A stretch of 64,000 bases of DNA from Paulinella micropora (GCA_019918135.1 WBZZ01002755.1:62501-126500); one strand, 5' to 3'; shown: positions 42,328 through 55,675, counted from the first letter of the stretch. The notes: generated by a model from the letters alone, not told the origin. Program-made: numbers and translations.

Positions 42328-43735
42328 CTCGCGTCGCTTCCGGTATGAGTGTTTTTGCCGCTGTTTTTTGTTCTTTTGTTTTATTTTTGTTTTTCATGAG
42401 TTTTCATCGCTATCCCCCCTGTTGCTGTTGTTTTTGTGTCTGTGTCGTGACTTATGTTGTCGGTAGCGGGGGTGCAAAAGAAAACAAAGGATTTTGGCAT
42501 TCAGGACACTGCCATCACGCAAATATTTGCGTGAATTCCGAAAAAATCATATCAGCATCAACATCGAGACTGGGGCTAGCCACCCTGCAAATATGAGCTC
42601 CCAACTCCTCCTGCTTCCCACAAACCATGGTTTATTCCGACAGGGTGCCAAAATGGTAGGAGGGCGGGGGGTTGGGGCTCGCGTCGCTTCCGGTATGAGT
42701 GTTTTTGCCGCTGTTTTTTTTCCTTTTGTTTTATTTTTGTTTTTCATGAGTTTCTATCGCTATCCCCCCTACTTTTGGCTGGTTGCTGTTGTTTTTGTGG
42801 CTGTGTTGCGACTTATGTTGTCGGTAGCGGGGGGGGGGGGGGGGGGGGCTCGCGTCGCTTCCGGTATGAGTGTTTTTGCCGCTGTTTTTTTTCCTTTTGT
42901 TTTATTTTTGTTTTTTCATGAGTTTCTATCGCTATCCCCCCTACTTTTGGCTGGTTGCTGTTGTTTTTGTGGCTGTGTCGCGACTAATGTTGTCGGTAGC
43001 GGGGGGGGGGGGGGTTGGGTGGGGGGGGGAGGCTCGCGTCGCTTCCGGTATGAGTGTTTTTGCCGCTGTTTTTTTTTCCTTTTGTTTTATTTTCGTTTTT
43101 CATAGTTTCTATCGCTATCCCCCCTACTTTTGGCTGGTTGCTGTTGTTTTTGTGGCTGTGTCGTGACTTATGTTGTCGGTAGCGGGGGTGCAAAAGAAAA
43201 CAAAGGATTTTGTCATTCAGGACACTGCCCTAACGCAAATATTTGCGTGAATTCCGAAAAATCATATCAGCATCAACATCGAGACTGGGGCTAGCCACCC
43301 TGCAAATATGAGCTCCCAACTCCTCCTGCTTCCCACAAACCATGGTTTATTCCGACAGGGTGCCAAAATGGTAGGAAGGCGGGGGGGGGGGGGCTCGCGT
43401 CGCTTTCGGTATGAGTGTTTTTGCCGCTGTTTTTTTTCCTTTTGTTTTATTTTTGTTTTTCATGAGTTTCTATCGCTATCCCCCCTACTTTTGGCTGGTT
43501 GCTGTTGTTTTTGTGGCTGTGTCGCGACTTATGTTGTCGGTAGCGGGGGGGGATGGGGGGGTGGGGGGGGCTCGCGTCGCTTCCGGTATGAGTGTTTTTG
43601 CCGCTGTTTTTTTCCTTTTGTTTTATTTTTGTTTTTCATGAGTTTCTATCGCTATCCCCCCTACTTTTGGCTGGTTGCTGTTGTTTTTGTGGCTGCGTCG
43701 CGACTTATGTTGTCGGTAGCGGGGATGGGGAGGGG
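42328..43735 (+). repeat. Higher-order array of 150-bp G-tract units (unit B, six units)
   Basis: Units begin at 42328, 42678, 42849, 43033, 43394 and 43571; the spacer element follows units 1 and 4. The two-unit difference from unit A accounts for most of the length difference between units A and B. Confidence 0.92.
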
Positions 43736-43775
43736 GAAGTAGCCAGGCTGATGTTGAATACTTTTTAGTTTGCTG

Positions 43776-44665
43776 ATGAAGCATTACACCGATGACGGCA
43801 AGCTGCGGGAGACCGCGGCGGTGATCGGGGTGTATCTCACCCGCTACAACAATTTCAAGTTGGACGAGGTCACGCAAGTGGAGACTTCGGAGGGGGAAGT
43901 TTCCCAAAACGCTCCTGGGTAAATTCATGATTGCTTCTGCCTGCATTTTCTTTCTTTTGCTAATAGGCTGGCAATCACTTTTCCTGATGATTGGCGCAGC
44001 AAGAACAAGTATGAGATAAACCGAGGTATATTTTTCTCACATGCACTAGGTTCCGAAGACGGATTCCGGGACGGGTTCCGGAGACGGGTTCCGGGGGGGG
44101 GGGGGGGGAATTGAAATGCCCTCATAATATTATTAATATTTGAAATAATATGTATATTCTGATTATAGTACACTCAGATTCGTGTACTTTGTTTGAGGTT
44201 CTCATCGCTCCATCCTGGCGCTTCGCGACTTGGATCCGGATAGCACGGGTGATAAGAAGCAGGAGTTTCAGTTGTTGAATTTTTATTGGTTCAACCTGAA
44301 GCATTCCTGTCTTTTGCCTCCGTCTCCATTGAACTTTAAAAACCAAGTCAAACCCATGCTCTTGCCCCTTGTCGGGAACCCGACCAATCCCGAGATTTTG
44401 CGCAAGTGGAGAAAGAAGGAGATTTTGCTGATCCAGGAAGCGAACCGGGTAAAATTATGTTGCCTTTGCTTTGCACGTTGCTTTATTTTTTGCATTCTTA
44501 ATTATGTTGCCTTTGCTCTGCAGCGCAAGAGGGAGCTCACTCACCTGGGGGAACCTCGGTCTTCGTCACGAGTAAAGAAATTGAAGCATGGTATGTTTGC
44601 TTTACATTTAAGCGTTATGTCATGACAGCATTGTAGACATACATATATATCACAACTTTGCGTTC

Positions 44666-44696
<31 letters not shown>

Positions 44697-45565
44697 TGTG
44701 AACAGGAAGTTTGGCGGAGAATGAGATCGTCGGAGAACTTCAGGAGGAAGAGATTCAGCCGGAGCCTAAATCAAGCAAGAAGTCTCCAAAAGGTATTTCT
44801 TTTTCTTTCTTTGTCTTCTTTTCATCTTCTTCCTCATTCTCGTCTTCCTTGTCATCAAGCAAACGTCAGATTTCTCTGTAGGGGGAAAGGTCACGAAGAC
44901 TGGCGGAAACAAAAAGGTATCAAAATCGTTTGTTTGTGTGTGTGTGCAAAAATCAACACATATACAATGATGCTTAGGAGACTGCAGCTGGTGGCGTGTC
45001 AGAGGAAGGAGTCAGATCAATCCTTAACACCATGCTGGAGGCTCACAGCAAGAAGCTGTTGGCAGACATGGCCAAGGCTAAGGAAGAGGAAAGGAAGGAA
45101 AGAGAGAAGGAAAGGGAGAAGGAGAGGAAGGAAAGGGAGAAGGAGAGGAATGAAAGGGAGAAGGAGAAGAAGGAAAGAGAGAAGGAGAAGGAGAAGGAGG
45201 AAAGAGAGAAGGAGAAGGAGAAGGGGAGGCTTGCCAAGGAAAAAGAGGAGAAGGAGAGGCTTGCCAAGGAAAAAGAGAAGAATAAACAGAACAGGAAGAA
45301 AAGAGGTAAGACTGAAGTAAACGATGAGGCAGACGAAGAAGATACTGAAGAAGAGCAAGAGCAGCCAAAGAGCAGAAAAACTAACAAAAACAAACAGAAT
45401 AACGAGACTAGCGATATTGCAAAACTTCTTGCTATATTGCAAGCTCGTGATTCTTGTGTAAACACCACACCTCCCCGGAACGTTAACGTCACGCCCAGCA
45501 CCCACACTAACTCATCACCTTGGTTTGAGTTTGCTCTAGCATCAATGGCATTGAATCACAAATAA
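43776..45565 (+). CDS. Seven-exon Lys/Glu-rich coiled-coil protein (complete, spans end of unit B)
   Basis: Same exon structure as 29808-31595, shifted by about 13,969 bases; all splice sites are kept. Differences are minor: Val to Ala just after the exon 1/2 junction (LAITFPDDW) and Phe to Leu near the C-terminus (ASMALNHK). Open from start to stop after splicing. Confidence 0.85.
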
Positions 45566-46209
45566 TACATGTGTATGCATGCAAAGGTAGGCTATCCTCG
45601 CTCGTACATGCAATCAGCTTGTTTTTTTTTTGTAGGCACTTGGAGATACACTTTTTGATGCCTGCGTGTGCACGTGAGCACCTATCATTCAGATCAATTT
45701 CAAATCCAACTAAGCTTCTGTAATATTATAATAATTAGTTAATATTTGCTTAAAACGATATGTGTGCAAATCAATTGCATCTTCGTTGCATGCTTCTCTC
45801 CGTTCCACTCCTCCTCTATCCTTCCCCTCCCGACACGTCCCCCTACCTAAAAAAAACTAAGTCCGCAAGCTAATTTGTGAGTAGAAGTGAGGAAAATAAA
45901 GTAAAATAATGCTATAATGATGAATAAAGCTGGTTTCCTTTGTTATCGCAACGGCACGCTGTTATATTCTGATTGCCGACACCAAATAAACATAGAAAAA
46001 TCGTCGTAAAACGTGGTTTCGGACCGGTTAAAAATCAGTCTTTTTTTTGAAGTTAAAGTGATTTAACATTAATAAAAACACTTTTTATTATCATTCCTAT
46101 GCTTTCTACAAACAGTGGAAGCAATATAAATAAGCTCCCCTGTTAGTTTGGGAGAAATTGACATAATGTCTTGAAAAATTTCGGAAAAAGTGACCCCCCC
46201 TACTACTAG

Positions 46210-46661
46210 TTAGCCGTTTTCTTTGTTGTAGCGGCGGAGCTCCCACGCGAGGCGGCCCGTGTGTAGACCCGACCGGCCGTCCTTGACAATACCCACCGAC
46301 GCGATGCCAGGCCAGTTCTTGTTGACAAAAGTCGTGATGTCGTCGGCTCTGATCCCCGTCCCAAGCTTCTGTAAGTCAGAGTAGGCCAGGTCCAGGAGAG
46401 ACTGGATTTCCGCCGGCTGCAACAAGCCTCGCACCACCGCCAGCCCGTGCTGCTGCAGTGATCCTCCGATCCCCTGGAGGTCCCCGAGCTCGAAACTCTC
46501 GGTCCAGCACGGTAGGCTCTCCTGCCACGCCTCCAAGGCCCCCCTCTGCTCGGTGGTTGGCTTACCTTTCTTGGCCTTGGGCTGTCGTGGACCGGCCGGG
46601 GGGCCTGTGTGGTTTTGCGTTTCTTGGGTGGCGGTTGTGCGGGCGCGTGTTCGCTAGACAT
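46210..46661 (-). pseudogene. NLS-containing dioxygenase-like ORF (unit C)
   Basis: ATG 46661, C-terminal frame 46210-46536. It shares with unit B the short G run that shifts the middle part. A CTACTA insertion just beyond the stop (46201-46206) distinguishes this unit. Confidence 0.4.
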
Positions 46662-47033
46662 CTGAGCGGGACACTGGGTCGAAGGCTGGAGTACGAATTC
46701 TGGGGGCTGCCGCTGGGGACACGGGCCGAGCGGCGGGGGGGGGGGGGGGGGGGGGGGAGCGGCCGGGGCGTGCGCGCGGGGCTGGTCGCGCGTGCCGGGG
46801 GACGCGCCCCGTCGGAGGGGAGGGGGGGGGGGGGGCGCACGTGCACAGAGCCCTCGCCATGCTCGCGCGCGGGTCCCCGGGCGCGTGGGCGGGCGCCGGC
46901 GAGCGGGAACGGGGGGGGGGCGCGCCCCCCCCCCCTGCAGGAGGTGGGGGGGGGGGGTGGTGCTAGGGGGGAGCGCCCTCCTCCACCACTTTTCTGTTTC
47001 CCTGCACTTTGCCAAGTGCTACCTAGGCTAGAG

Positions 47034-47474
47034 ATGGATCCCGCTGGCACCACGACGCTCCGCCAGGAGAAGAAGACAGTGAAGGTGCGTATGTTTTGTA
47101 TGTTTCTGTGTGTGCATGTTGTGCTAGTCTGTGTATTTCCCCGTTTGCTTGTGTGTGGTCTGAGTCTCTGAATGTCCCGGCCATTTTGTGTTGGCTAGGA
47201 GCCACACCATCCTCGCTGTGTGGTCTGCGACGAAGACTTCTCTGATCAGCGCCCTGTGTACGTCATTTATATGGGGGAAATGGTTTTGTCGTGGAGATCC
47301 TACTGTAGTCGATTCTTGTGGATGGACTGCCCCCCGCCACGCACTAAGCGCTACCACCTACAGTGCATCTGTTTCTGTCCGGTATGTCCGCAAGGGTCTC
47401 AGGGCGAGCTACACGTGGGTTGTGACATTGTAGGGCATGCCCCTACGTCGTACAAACAGAAGCCCGAGTTGTAG
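47034..47474 (+). CDS. Small RING-like zinc protein (unit C)
   Basis: Exons 47034-47084 and 47199-47474. Open throughout; substitutions Arg to Cys in CICFCPVC and Pro to Gln in CPQGSQG. The H-L-Q-C motif keeps its His. The additional Cys lies inside the last metal-binding cluster and could disturb it. Confidence 0.7.
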
Positions 47475-47744
47475 GTAGCAAGCCCCGACGCTTGACCTTT
47501 TTGCCTGGACACGGGGTTCGTGTAGGAACATCCCTCCTTAAAACCATGAATAACCAAGGCTGCGTCAACTCAGTGATAGCTTCGTGAATCCCTGAATTAG
47601 CTCAACTGTTTTAAGAATAGCATTATGTTGGCTTCATTCATTCCTGGGGAAAAGGGGGTGAGGGTCGTTTTCTGGTACGTACTACCTGCATACGTGGCGT
47701 TCTTAGCAGTAAAAAAAGAAGGTAGCCTCCTCTCTGCTGACTAG

Positions 47745-48070
47745 CGGGCCGGGGGGAAGGGATTGGCGGCCGGTGGCTCCGACGGCGTGCCAGCCCCGAA
47801 CAAGGCCGGTCACCATTGCGTGTTGCTTGCCTTGGGCTCCGCTGGAGCTGCGAGCGGGCCCCTCTGGCCGCGGGACCGGCCGCCGCCGCTTTGTGTGTAG
47901 TCGTTGGGGTAACAGCTCGGTCGTGTAAGCCACACGGGGGTCTGGCTGTCCGGCAGCATGCCTAGCTGCGGCCCGGCAAACGCCGTGCTTGTTGAGAGTT
48001 CGAGCATCGCCTCTGACGGGACCCCCTGCTGTTTCCGGTTGGCCTGGAAGAAGGTGGCAGGACGACGCGG
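47745..48070 (-). pseudogene. Fragment of the LRR gene (unit C)
   Basis: Same fragment as in units A and B. A single C-to-G change near 47974 is specific to this copy. No start codon; not a functional gene by itself. Confidence 0.7.
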
Positions 48071-48364
48071 TCCACTCGGCTGACCCGCCGCGGGTGCCCC
48101 GCGCTCGCCACGCTTGCGAGCAGGGCGCGCGTGGGTGGGCAGGACAGGGCACGGGCGCGTGTGCGGGCGCGGGCTGCCAGGGACGGTGGCGCGTGCCGGG
48201 GGGGCGCCCTTTGCACACGGGTGCTCCCCCCCCTCGGCGCGCGCACGGGGCGGCGCGTGCCGGGAGGGGGGGGAGGGCGCGCCACCCCCGTTCGGTAGCC
48301 GTCTGGGCCCAGGGGGTGCACAAAGTCGGTTCTTGCCAACCTCGTACAGCGCCTAGCTGGCCTC

Positions 48365-50487
48365 ATGTTGCCCCTTCACCAGCCTACTACCGCGGCCACT
48401 GGCGGCGGCGCCAACGTCCCTGCCGACGCCGCGCAGCCCGCGCCCGCACCCCTCGAGCAGGGCTGGGAGAGCCTCTTGCAGGGTGTCCTGGAGGAGCGTT
48501 GGTCCCAGGCACAGGCGCACAGGCTCCAGTACTACCTCCACAGCGGCAGCCTCGAGACCGGTGGTCTGCAGGTGTGGAAGACCCTGGTCGCTATCTTTCT
48601 CCAACGGCGCGAAGAGGAGATGCTGCTGTTTTGCCTGCGCGGCACGTGCCAAGGTGCGAGACGCGATCGGTCTGCTGCGCGAGTGGAGCCAGGAAAAGCT
48701 GGCCGAGTGGGACGGCGCGGTGGCGCTGGGTACGGAGCTAGGGCTGGCAGTGGTCCAGAGCCCGTGCACCCCGGCCGCACGCAAGCACGTGGAACGCCTC
48801 ATCGGCGGGGCACCGGCGTCCGAGCTCGGGAGAATGGCATGCGCACAGGCGGCGCCCGAAGTTTTCCTCGAACTGCTCCAGGGCCCCGACACTGAGCTGG
48901 CCGCCTCGGGCGGCCGGCTGCTGGCGCGCGTGAAGCTCAACAGCCTGTCGCCCATGGCGTTCGTCCTGGCCTGGCTGCGGCTGCTGGCGGTGGCGACACT
49001 GCTGTGGTCTAGGGCCCTGGCCAAGTCTTCCTCGGAGCGCACCCTGCGCTCCTTGCTGGCGGGCCTGCGGGCCCGGCGCGGCGCGGCCAGAAAGCGGGCC
49101 GCGTCCAGGTTCCCCTTGGAGCTGCTGTTGGCGGACATACTGGGTGAATTGCGCGTGTCCCTGGCCGAGCCCAACGTGCCCGACGCGCGCCGGATGATAG
49201 CCATCCTGCGCGCCGCACTGCTCCAGTCGCAGCCCGAGGACTTTCGGCCGATCTTCCTGGACGCCGGTGCTTTGCTGCACTCTCGCAGCCTGGTCTGGCC
49301 GGTGGCGGCGGTCCTGCTGAGGTCCCCCTTGCTCCTGCACACTTTCCTGGGGCTGGGCACCCCGGTGTACCAGCCGCCTTTGCCCTTCGAACTGCGGAGC
49401 CAGACGGTGCTCGAAGTACTCTGCACGGGCTTGTGCGCCGAATACCCGTGCGTGAAGATGGCGAGCGAGGACTTTGCAGGTGTGTGGCTGATGCTCGATG
49501 TCCTGGCCCACTACGGCGCGGACCCGGCGTGCGAATGGCTCGGCGAGCAGAACTCCTACGCTTCGCAGTGCATGGGTGTGCGGTGGTGGCGCCTCAAGGC
49601 CCGGCTACGGGCCCGGGGGCTCCCCAGCCCGGCCTCGGCCGTGGACCTGTTGCGGACCATCGAACGCGCCGCCCGACTCATCATCAACGAGCCGCCGGCC
49701 GAGCCCCAGCGCGACGAGCCTCAGCGCGACGAGCCACCGGCCGCGCCCCAGCGCGACGAGCCTCCGGCCGAGCCACCGGCAGTGCCCCGGCGCGACGGGC
49801 CGCCGTCGTGCCGGGGGCCGCAGCGTCCTCCGAGCCGCTGGGCTCGCTACTGCGCCGTGACCAGCCCTACCTCGCGCCGTCCCTCCCGGGGGGGGGGGGG
49901 GAGGGGAGAATCCGCCGGGCCCGGCCTTGGGCGTGCTGCTGGAGGCAGGCGCCGGACGGGCCTGGCCCCACGGCTCCCGCGGGACGGGCCCTGGGCCGGC
50001 GCAGCCAGAGACGGCACCAGAACCCGGCCGGGCGCCGGCCGGCCGTGCCCCCAGCCCTTGGCAATCAGTGCTGGAGAGGGGCAAAAGGCTGCGGACCTGC
50101 AACAAGAGGCTGGCCCGTGAACAGAAGAGACTACAGTCCGAGGTGGACAAGCTGACCTCCCAACACGAGACGCTCAGCCACCGCGGCCAAGAGCTCCGGG
50201 CCGAACAGGCAGCATTGCTGGCCGCCCTCAAGGGCCTGCCGAGGGCACGGCTCGGGCTGGCCGGCGAGGTCGCGGCCGCGCAAGCCACGCTGCAGCGACT
50301 GCGGCAGGCCGCCGAGCAGGAAGAACCTCCACGGGCTCGGACCTGTGACATTTGCGAAGAGGGCCCCCGGTCCCTGGTCGTGTTCGTCCCCTGCGGCCAC
50401 GCCCGGGCGTGCCGAGAGTGTGCGGCAGGGATGCGCGAATGTCCCTTCTGCCGGCGGGACATCCAGACCCTGGTGGTGCCGATCTAG
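48365..50487 (+). pseudogene. Coiled-coil RING-finger protein (unit C, frame changes)
   Basis: Shares the +1 shift (near 48650). A base is missing at 49804 (GCCGCCGTCG instead of GCCGCCTGTCG) and the G tract near 49888-49901 has 14 bases, so the frame leaves and does not return to the RING frame. The RING frame itself is open 49927-50487 with all metal ligands; one Pro-to-Ser change (GPRSLVVF) lies in the RING loop. Confidence 0.65.
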
Positions 50488-50724
50488 GCGGGCTCGGGGT
50501 GAGCCCGCGCTTGCCGTCGCCTCCTCACGCGCTGTGTGCCTAAGATTAAAGAGAAGGTGGCCTTTTCTCTCGGCCGATTACCGGTCCGGGCCGGGGGGTC
50601 GCCGGCCGGTGGCTTTGACGGCGGGCCGGTGCTAATAGCCGGGAATGTGGGGCCTAAGCTCAGCTATGCTGCCCCTTGGAGAGCAGGCGGCGCCAGGGAT
50701 TTACTGGAGGCAGACTGGGATTGG

Positions 50725-53700
50725 CTACTTGGGAAATAGCTCTACGAGATGGAACCTTCCTTCCAGCTCCACAGTAAGAGCTTCTATCGCCTTCCTGTTC
50801 ATTATATCCGGCCGGTAGTACCAGTCAATGTCCACCGGAGCAAAGTGCTTATCTTTTCGAATCCGGTCGAAGTCCGCCAGGAGCCGGTACCACTCGGGGT
50901 CCGGTTCCTCCAAGCACAAAGATAACTTCCGCAGGGTCTTGATCTCCGCCACCAGTTCCATCAGGACGATCCCGTCGAACCAGACAGACTCTTGAAATCT
51001 GTCCAGACTTACCTCTAGTACTTGCAACGGTGGCTGGAGCAGTGTCTGCAGCTGAGGATAAGACAGGTAGGTATCGTCTATCGCCAGGTGAGTTAGTCCT
51101 AGGTCTGCCTGTATTGTGCCACTGACCACGTCGAAGTCAGAGAGGCTGAGCTTCTTCGCTCCCTTCCGGCGAGCCCAAGCAGCCTGCAGGCGAGCCCAAG
51201 CAGTCTGCTGCAGCTTCAGGCGTCGGTATCTTGACTGCAGGGTAACACTGGTGGCCCTTAAGGCTACCTCCCGCAGAGTGGTTGTTGATCCTCGTTGGAA
51301 CGCGCACAGGACGTTGGACACTGGCCCCGGTTCTGGGCGCGGAGTCGCTAACGAGAGGATCTCTAGTGGTTGTTGATCCTCGTTGGAACGCGCACAGGAC
51401 GTTGGACACTGGCCCCGGTTCTGGGCGCGGAGTCGCTAACGAGAGGATCTCTAGCTGTTGAAGACGTGGTAATTCATAACAACTGTCACCGAGCATGCCT
51501 GGTATACCAATCGCTGTCAATTGGAGCTGAGTCAGCAGTGGGCAGCGCCCGACCAGAGCGTACACTTCCGCTACCAGTTTCTGTTCCCGCTGGGCCCGGG
51601 CCTCGTCGCTTGACCAGTCAGTAACCTCGCACTTAAACGTCTGCAGCGTTGGACGAGAGAATCAGAGCGCTTTCTTAGCGAATCTACACATGGACCTGGT
51701 TGCCCCCTGGTACTTGGAGTCTGCACTGCAGACGAGGCACAGTTCCGACAACGGCTCCAACCCGGGGTTCAAAGCAGGTAGCCCGCTGCACGTACTCAGC
51801 GCCAGCGCACCGCCGGCTCGGAGCTTCCGGAGCAGCTGCAGAGGGGGTGCTCGGCAGTCCTTCAGCACCAGCCTGCTTAGCCGTGGTGGTGCAGTGCTGC
51901 CGACCTCCAGCGGATCTCGATGTGTCGCCCAGTCTAGGCCCGAGATGGTCAGCTCCTGCACCGTCCGGGGCGCTTGGTACCACCGCCAAGCCGGAGCCTG
52001 CTCGGAGTCGTTGTAGTCTAGGTGCAGGCTGCTGATTGGCCGCGACGATAGCCACGCCAGATTTTCTGTGGTTGGGGCCGTGCCAGTACAACGTATTCGC
52101 ACAGAAGCGGAGGCAGGGCTGTCGCTACTCCAGTACCGCGCCACCTGGCGGAGCAAGCGGCAGTTCTGGCTAAAGTCAGACGAGAGGAAGGCCCACCGCG
52201 AATGGTGCGCCAGCTGCGACCAAGGCAGCTTGTGCCAGCGTTTCTCTTCCAAGAGGCCAAACAGGTTCGTTGCATCAAACGTGAGCGTGACGTCAGCCGG
52301 GATCTCCAACCTAGTGCCTTGCTGCCACTCGAATCCGAGTAGCTCCCGCATGTACCTCAGTCGTCGCAGATCGGCGGCTTCCTCTCCAAGCGTTTGCGCC
52401 CTTCGTTCCTCGAGTGTGCCAGCCCCGAACAAGGCCAGGAACCATTTCGTGCTGCTTTCCTTGGCCTCTGCTGGAGGGGCGAGCAGGCCTCTCTGATCGC
52501 GGGCCCGGCCACCGCCCCGCGTGTAGTCGTTGCGGCAAAGGCTTGGTCGCGTAAGCCACACAGGGGTCTTGCTGTCAAGCAGCTTTTTTAGCTGCGGGCC
52601 AGAAAAACAGTGCTTGTTGAGTTCGAGGACCACCTCTGACGGGAGCATCCTCTGCTTCCTGTTGGCCTTGAATGCGGCCAGAGACGCGGTCCACTCGTCC
52701 GACTCGCCGTAGGTGAGCTTGCTCAGGCGCAGCCGTTGTAGATTTGGCAGCGCGGCCAGGCGTCGCTGGACAAAGCTCTCGGTCAGCCAAGTACATCCGT
52801 CGAGGTCGAGCTCCTCCAGCTTATTTTCCTCCCCGGGAGCAAACAGCTGCCGCTGCAGATCGTACGCCAGCCCGCCAAGGTCTACCAACCGCAGGCTCGA
52901 CAGTTCCGGCGGTGTAGGAGCGGAGGAGAGACTTCTAAGGCCTGCTAGCGTCAACCGAGTCAGGCTCTTCATTTCCCTCCATTCTGCTGGCTTCGCCATG
53001 AGCTCGCACCTTGGTGACTCAGAAGATTCCATTAGGTAGATTGCTAGTTCTCGCAGCCGGCTCGCTTGACACCAACCTCGCAACAAGTCTGATAGCGAGA
53101 GCCGATTGCGTGCACCATCCCCAGCCTCTCCCTTGGTTACGTAAATCCGTAGTATCCTGAGGTTAGGCCAGCAAGGCGGACTTTTCTGCTCACGGAGCAG
53201 GTCTGCCTCCCTGATGGACAGAGTGCACGACTCAAGTTTCTTACAGTCGCGGACTCTTGCGTGCAGCTCTTGTCGCGCCTGGGCAGTCGACAAATTGTAC
53301 CGGAGCGTCAGCTCCCGCAGACTGTCTTGGCAGTTCCTGAGCACGTCCTTGTAGTCCTCTATCCTGCTCGAGTCAAGAGTGCGTACCCTGACGTTCAAGC
53401 ACCTTAGCTTCTTCAGCTTGGCCAGCGCAGGCAGGGAGGCTCCGCGCCAGGGATTGACCCCTAACTCTGTCACCTGCTCAGCCGCTTCTTCAGTGAAGAG
53501 GTCGCGGAGTAGTATGTCGCTGCCCATGTCATCGTTTGTATAAGTCAACTGCAGCTTTGCCAAGCGCGGGTGCGCCCTCCAGAAGTCTGCAAAGCGGCAC
53601 TCCGCTGTCCCCTGCGCCGCCTCCCGTGCTATCGGGTAGTTGCTCAGTCGCAGTTTGGTGCAGCTGTGGCGAATCGAATTCCATAGCAAGTCCAGGACCC

Positions 53701-54427
53701 TCGGGTCTACCTCCAAAAAGTCCTCCTCGAACTCCAGATGCAGGCAGCTTACGTTAACATTAGCTAGCTCTCCTAGCAGTTCTTCCAGTGCCTCGCTGAA
53801 CGGGGTCGGAAGGAAGCCGAGGGTGACAGAGAGGGGGATGGTACTCGTTTGCCCTTGTGCTTGCCTGTGCTGCTCCAAGCGAACCAGCATCTGGACATTG
53901 CTAATGAAGCTCGCTGTTACAAACTCCCAGACCCCATGGGTAGTTAGCTTGGGCCAGGCTTCGGTCAACAGGAGATCCAGTAGCGCCTTTCCGTCGTCAC
54001 CCTCTGGTATATCTCGGTCGTTAAAGCTCAAGCACAGATTGGGTGGGACGTGCACGTGCGCCAAGTCCGGCTCCGCTGCCCTCCGGCGTGCCGCCCTCTG
54101 CACCGGGGGGTCCGGTTGCTCATGACCCTGCACCGGCTGTAGTAAATCGCGTAGGTCCGTTGGCGGCCGCTTGCGGTCTGCAGAAACCAAGTCCAATTCA
54201 TTCAAGAAACGATCGCCCCGGCCAAGCCGTGCGACCCAAGCCATACCCTCTCGCGAGTAGGACAGGCCCGGGTACACAGCCGCCAGTGCCGGTTGCGACC
54301 GACGGTCGAGGTAAGTCTTGATGTCTGCACCAACCTGATACATCGCAGTGTCCATCTGGTCATGGGCGGGCTGTGAATGTTCCTCCTTGTCCCCAACTTT
54401 GCCGCATACCACGCACGGGCGTGACAT
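50725..54427 (-). CDS. Long LRR protein (unit C, the intact copy)
   Basis: The main frame 51662-54427 is open for 921 codons from MSRPCVVCGKVGDKEEH to CRFAKKAL, the only one of three copies without a break. Residues 5-8 form a C-x2-C pair; residues 30-105 are a helical lead; LRR modules fill about 129-920, with two similar modules at 129-275 and 713-810. LRR-like sequence continues downstream in frames 51137-51565 and 50725-51321 (SLCLEEPDPEWYRLLADF, ending VELEGRFHLVELFPK), so an intron near 51630-51690 probably removes the stop of the main frame. The 88-bp duplication then breaks that extension. The protein is likely cytosolic or nuclear: no signal peptide or membrane helix. A role as recognition subunit beside the RING gene of the same unit is inference from proximity. 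Confidence 0.75.
51278..51453. repeat. 88-bp tandem duplication (unit C)
   Basis: Copies 51278-51365 and 51366-51453, identical in position to those of units A and B. Confidence 0.9.
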
Positions 54428-54994
54428 GGCTGGCTTGTGTCCTTGCCACCTGTTTACCTCTTAGGACCGAGACACTGAGTAGTAGCAGAGACAGAGGGAG
54501 GGAGAGGGGGGGGAGAGGGGGGGGGGGGAGAGGGAGACGGAGGGAGTCAGTCAGCCTAGCCTTCGATGTCACGGATCGAGGGTTGCCTACCGGCGCCGGT
54601 GGCTCGGATAGTTGTCCCCGGGCTCACGACCAGGGGGCTACGAGCAAGGCTGATTCGGACCACCACCAACTAGTCTAAGCGGGTCATGAACGCGGGAGCA
54701 AGCACTGGTAAGGCTTTAAGTAAGCTAAACTGGGGTACAGGCGTAACAGCCAGGAGAAGGTGCTCCGCTGAGAAGAAGAGCCAGTCTTCTGTGGCCTCTA
54801 CCAGCGCCAGGGCACGGAAAAGGTCCCCGGGGGGGGCGCCCTTCCCCCGGACCGAGACTGGGGCACCGGCATGAGGTCCAGAGTGCCTCGTGGAGAGGAG
54901 GGGCTGCCCCCCAGCTTCTGTGTGTGTGTGCTGGGGGGGGCTGGGGGGGGGGGGGGCTGGGAGGACGCTAGCCCTCCCGGGTGAGTCGGAGGGA

Positions 54995-55675
54995 GGGACG
55001 CCAACCTCTGTGTGAGTGTGTGGGAGGGTCTGGCACGCTAACCTCTGTGCGAGTTTAGCGGGGGGTTTGGCATACTAACCTCTGTGAGTGTGCGGGGGGG
55101 GGGGGGGGGGGGGAACGTAAGAGGAGCTAACCTCGGTCCGAGTGTAGGAAAAAGGAATGCACATAAGGGGGGGGGGGACGCTAACCTCTGTGTGAGTTTT
55201 TTGGGGGGGGGGGGGTTGGCACGCCAACCTCTGTGTGAGTCTGTGGAGTCTGTGGGGGCGTTTGGCATGCTAACCTATGTGAACTTAGGGAGGAGGAGGC
55301 ACGCTAACCTCGGTGTGAGTGTAGGGGAGGGGGGTATCACTAACCTCAGTGTGAGCGTAGGGGAGGGGGTACCACTAACCTCGGCGTGAGCGTAGGGGAG
55401 GGGGTACCACTAACCTCGGCGTGAGCGCAAGGGGGGGGGGGGGGGGCACGCTAACCTCGGTGTGAGTTAGGGGGGGGGGCCTCGGTGCGGGTTGGGGGGG
55501 GGGGGGGGCTGGGGGAGGCATGCCCCCCCCCCCCTCGGTCTGTGTGTAAGTGGGAAGGCACACTAAACCCCCTGTGTGAGGGTAAAAAGGAAGGCACGTA
55601 GAGGGGGGTGAAGGCACGCTAACCTCGGTGTGAGTCTGGGGGGGGTACCACTAACCTCGGTGTGAGTGTAGGGGG
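54995..55675. repeat. G-rich minisatellite (unit C)
   Basis: Same core and order as in units A and B; G runs differ in length, the largest (about 19 G) near 55094-55112. Confidence 0.88.
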
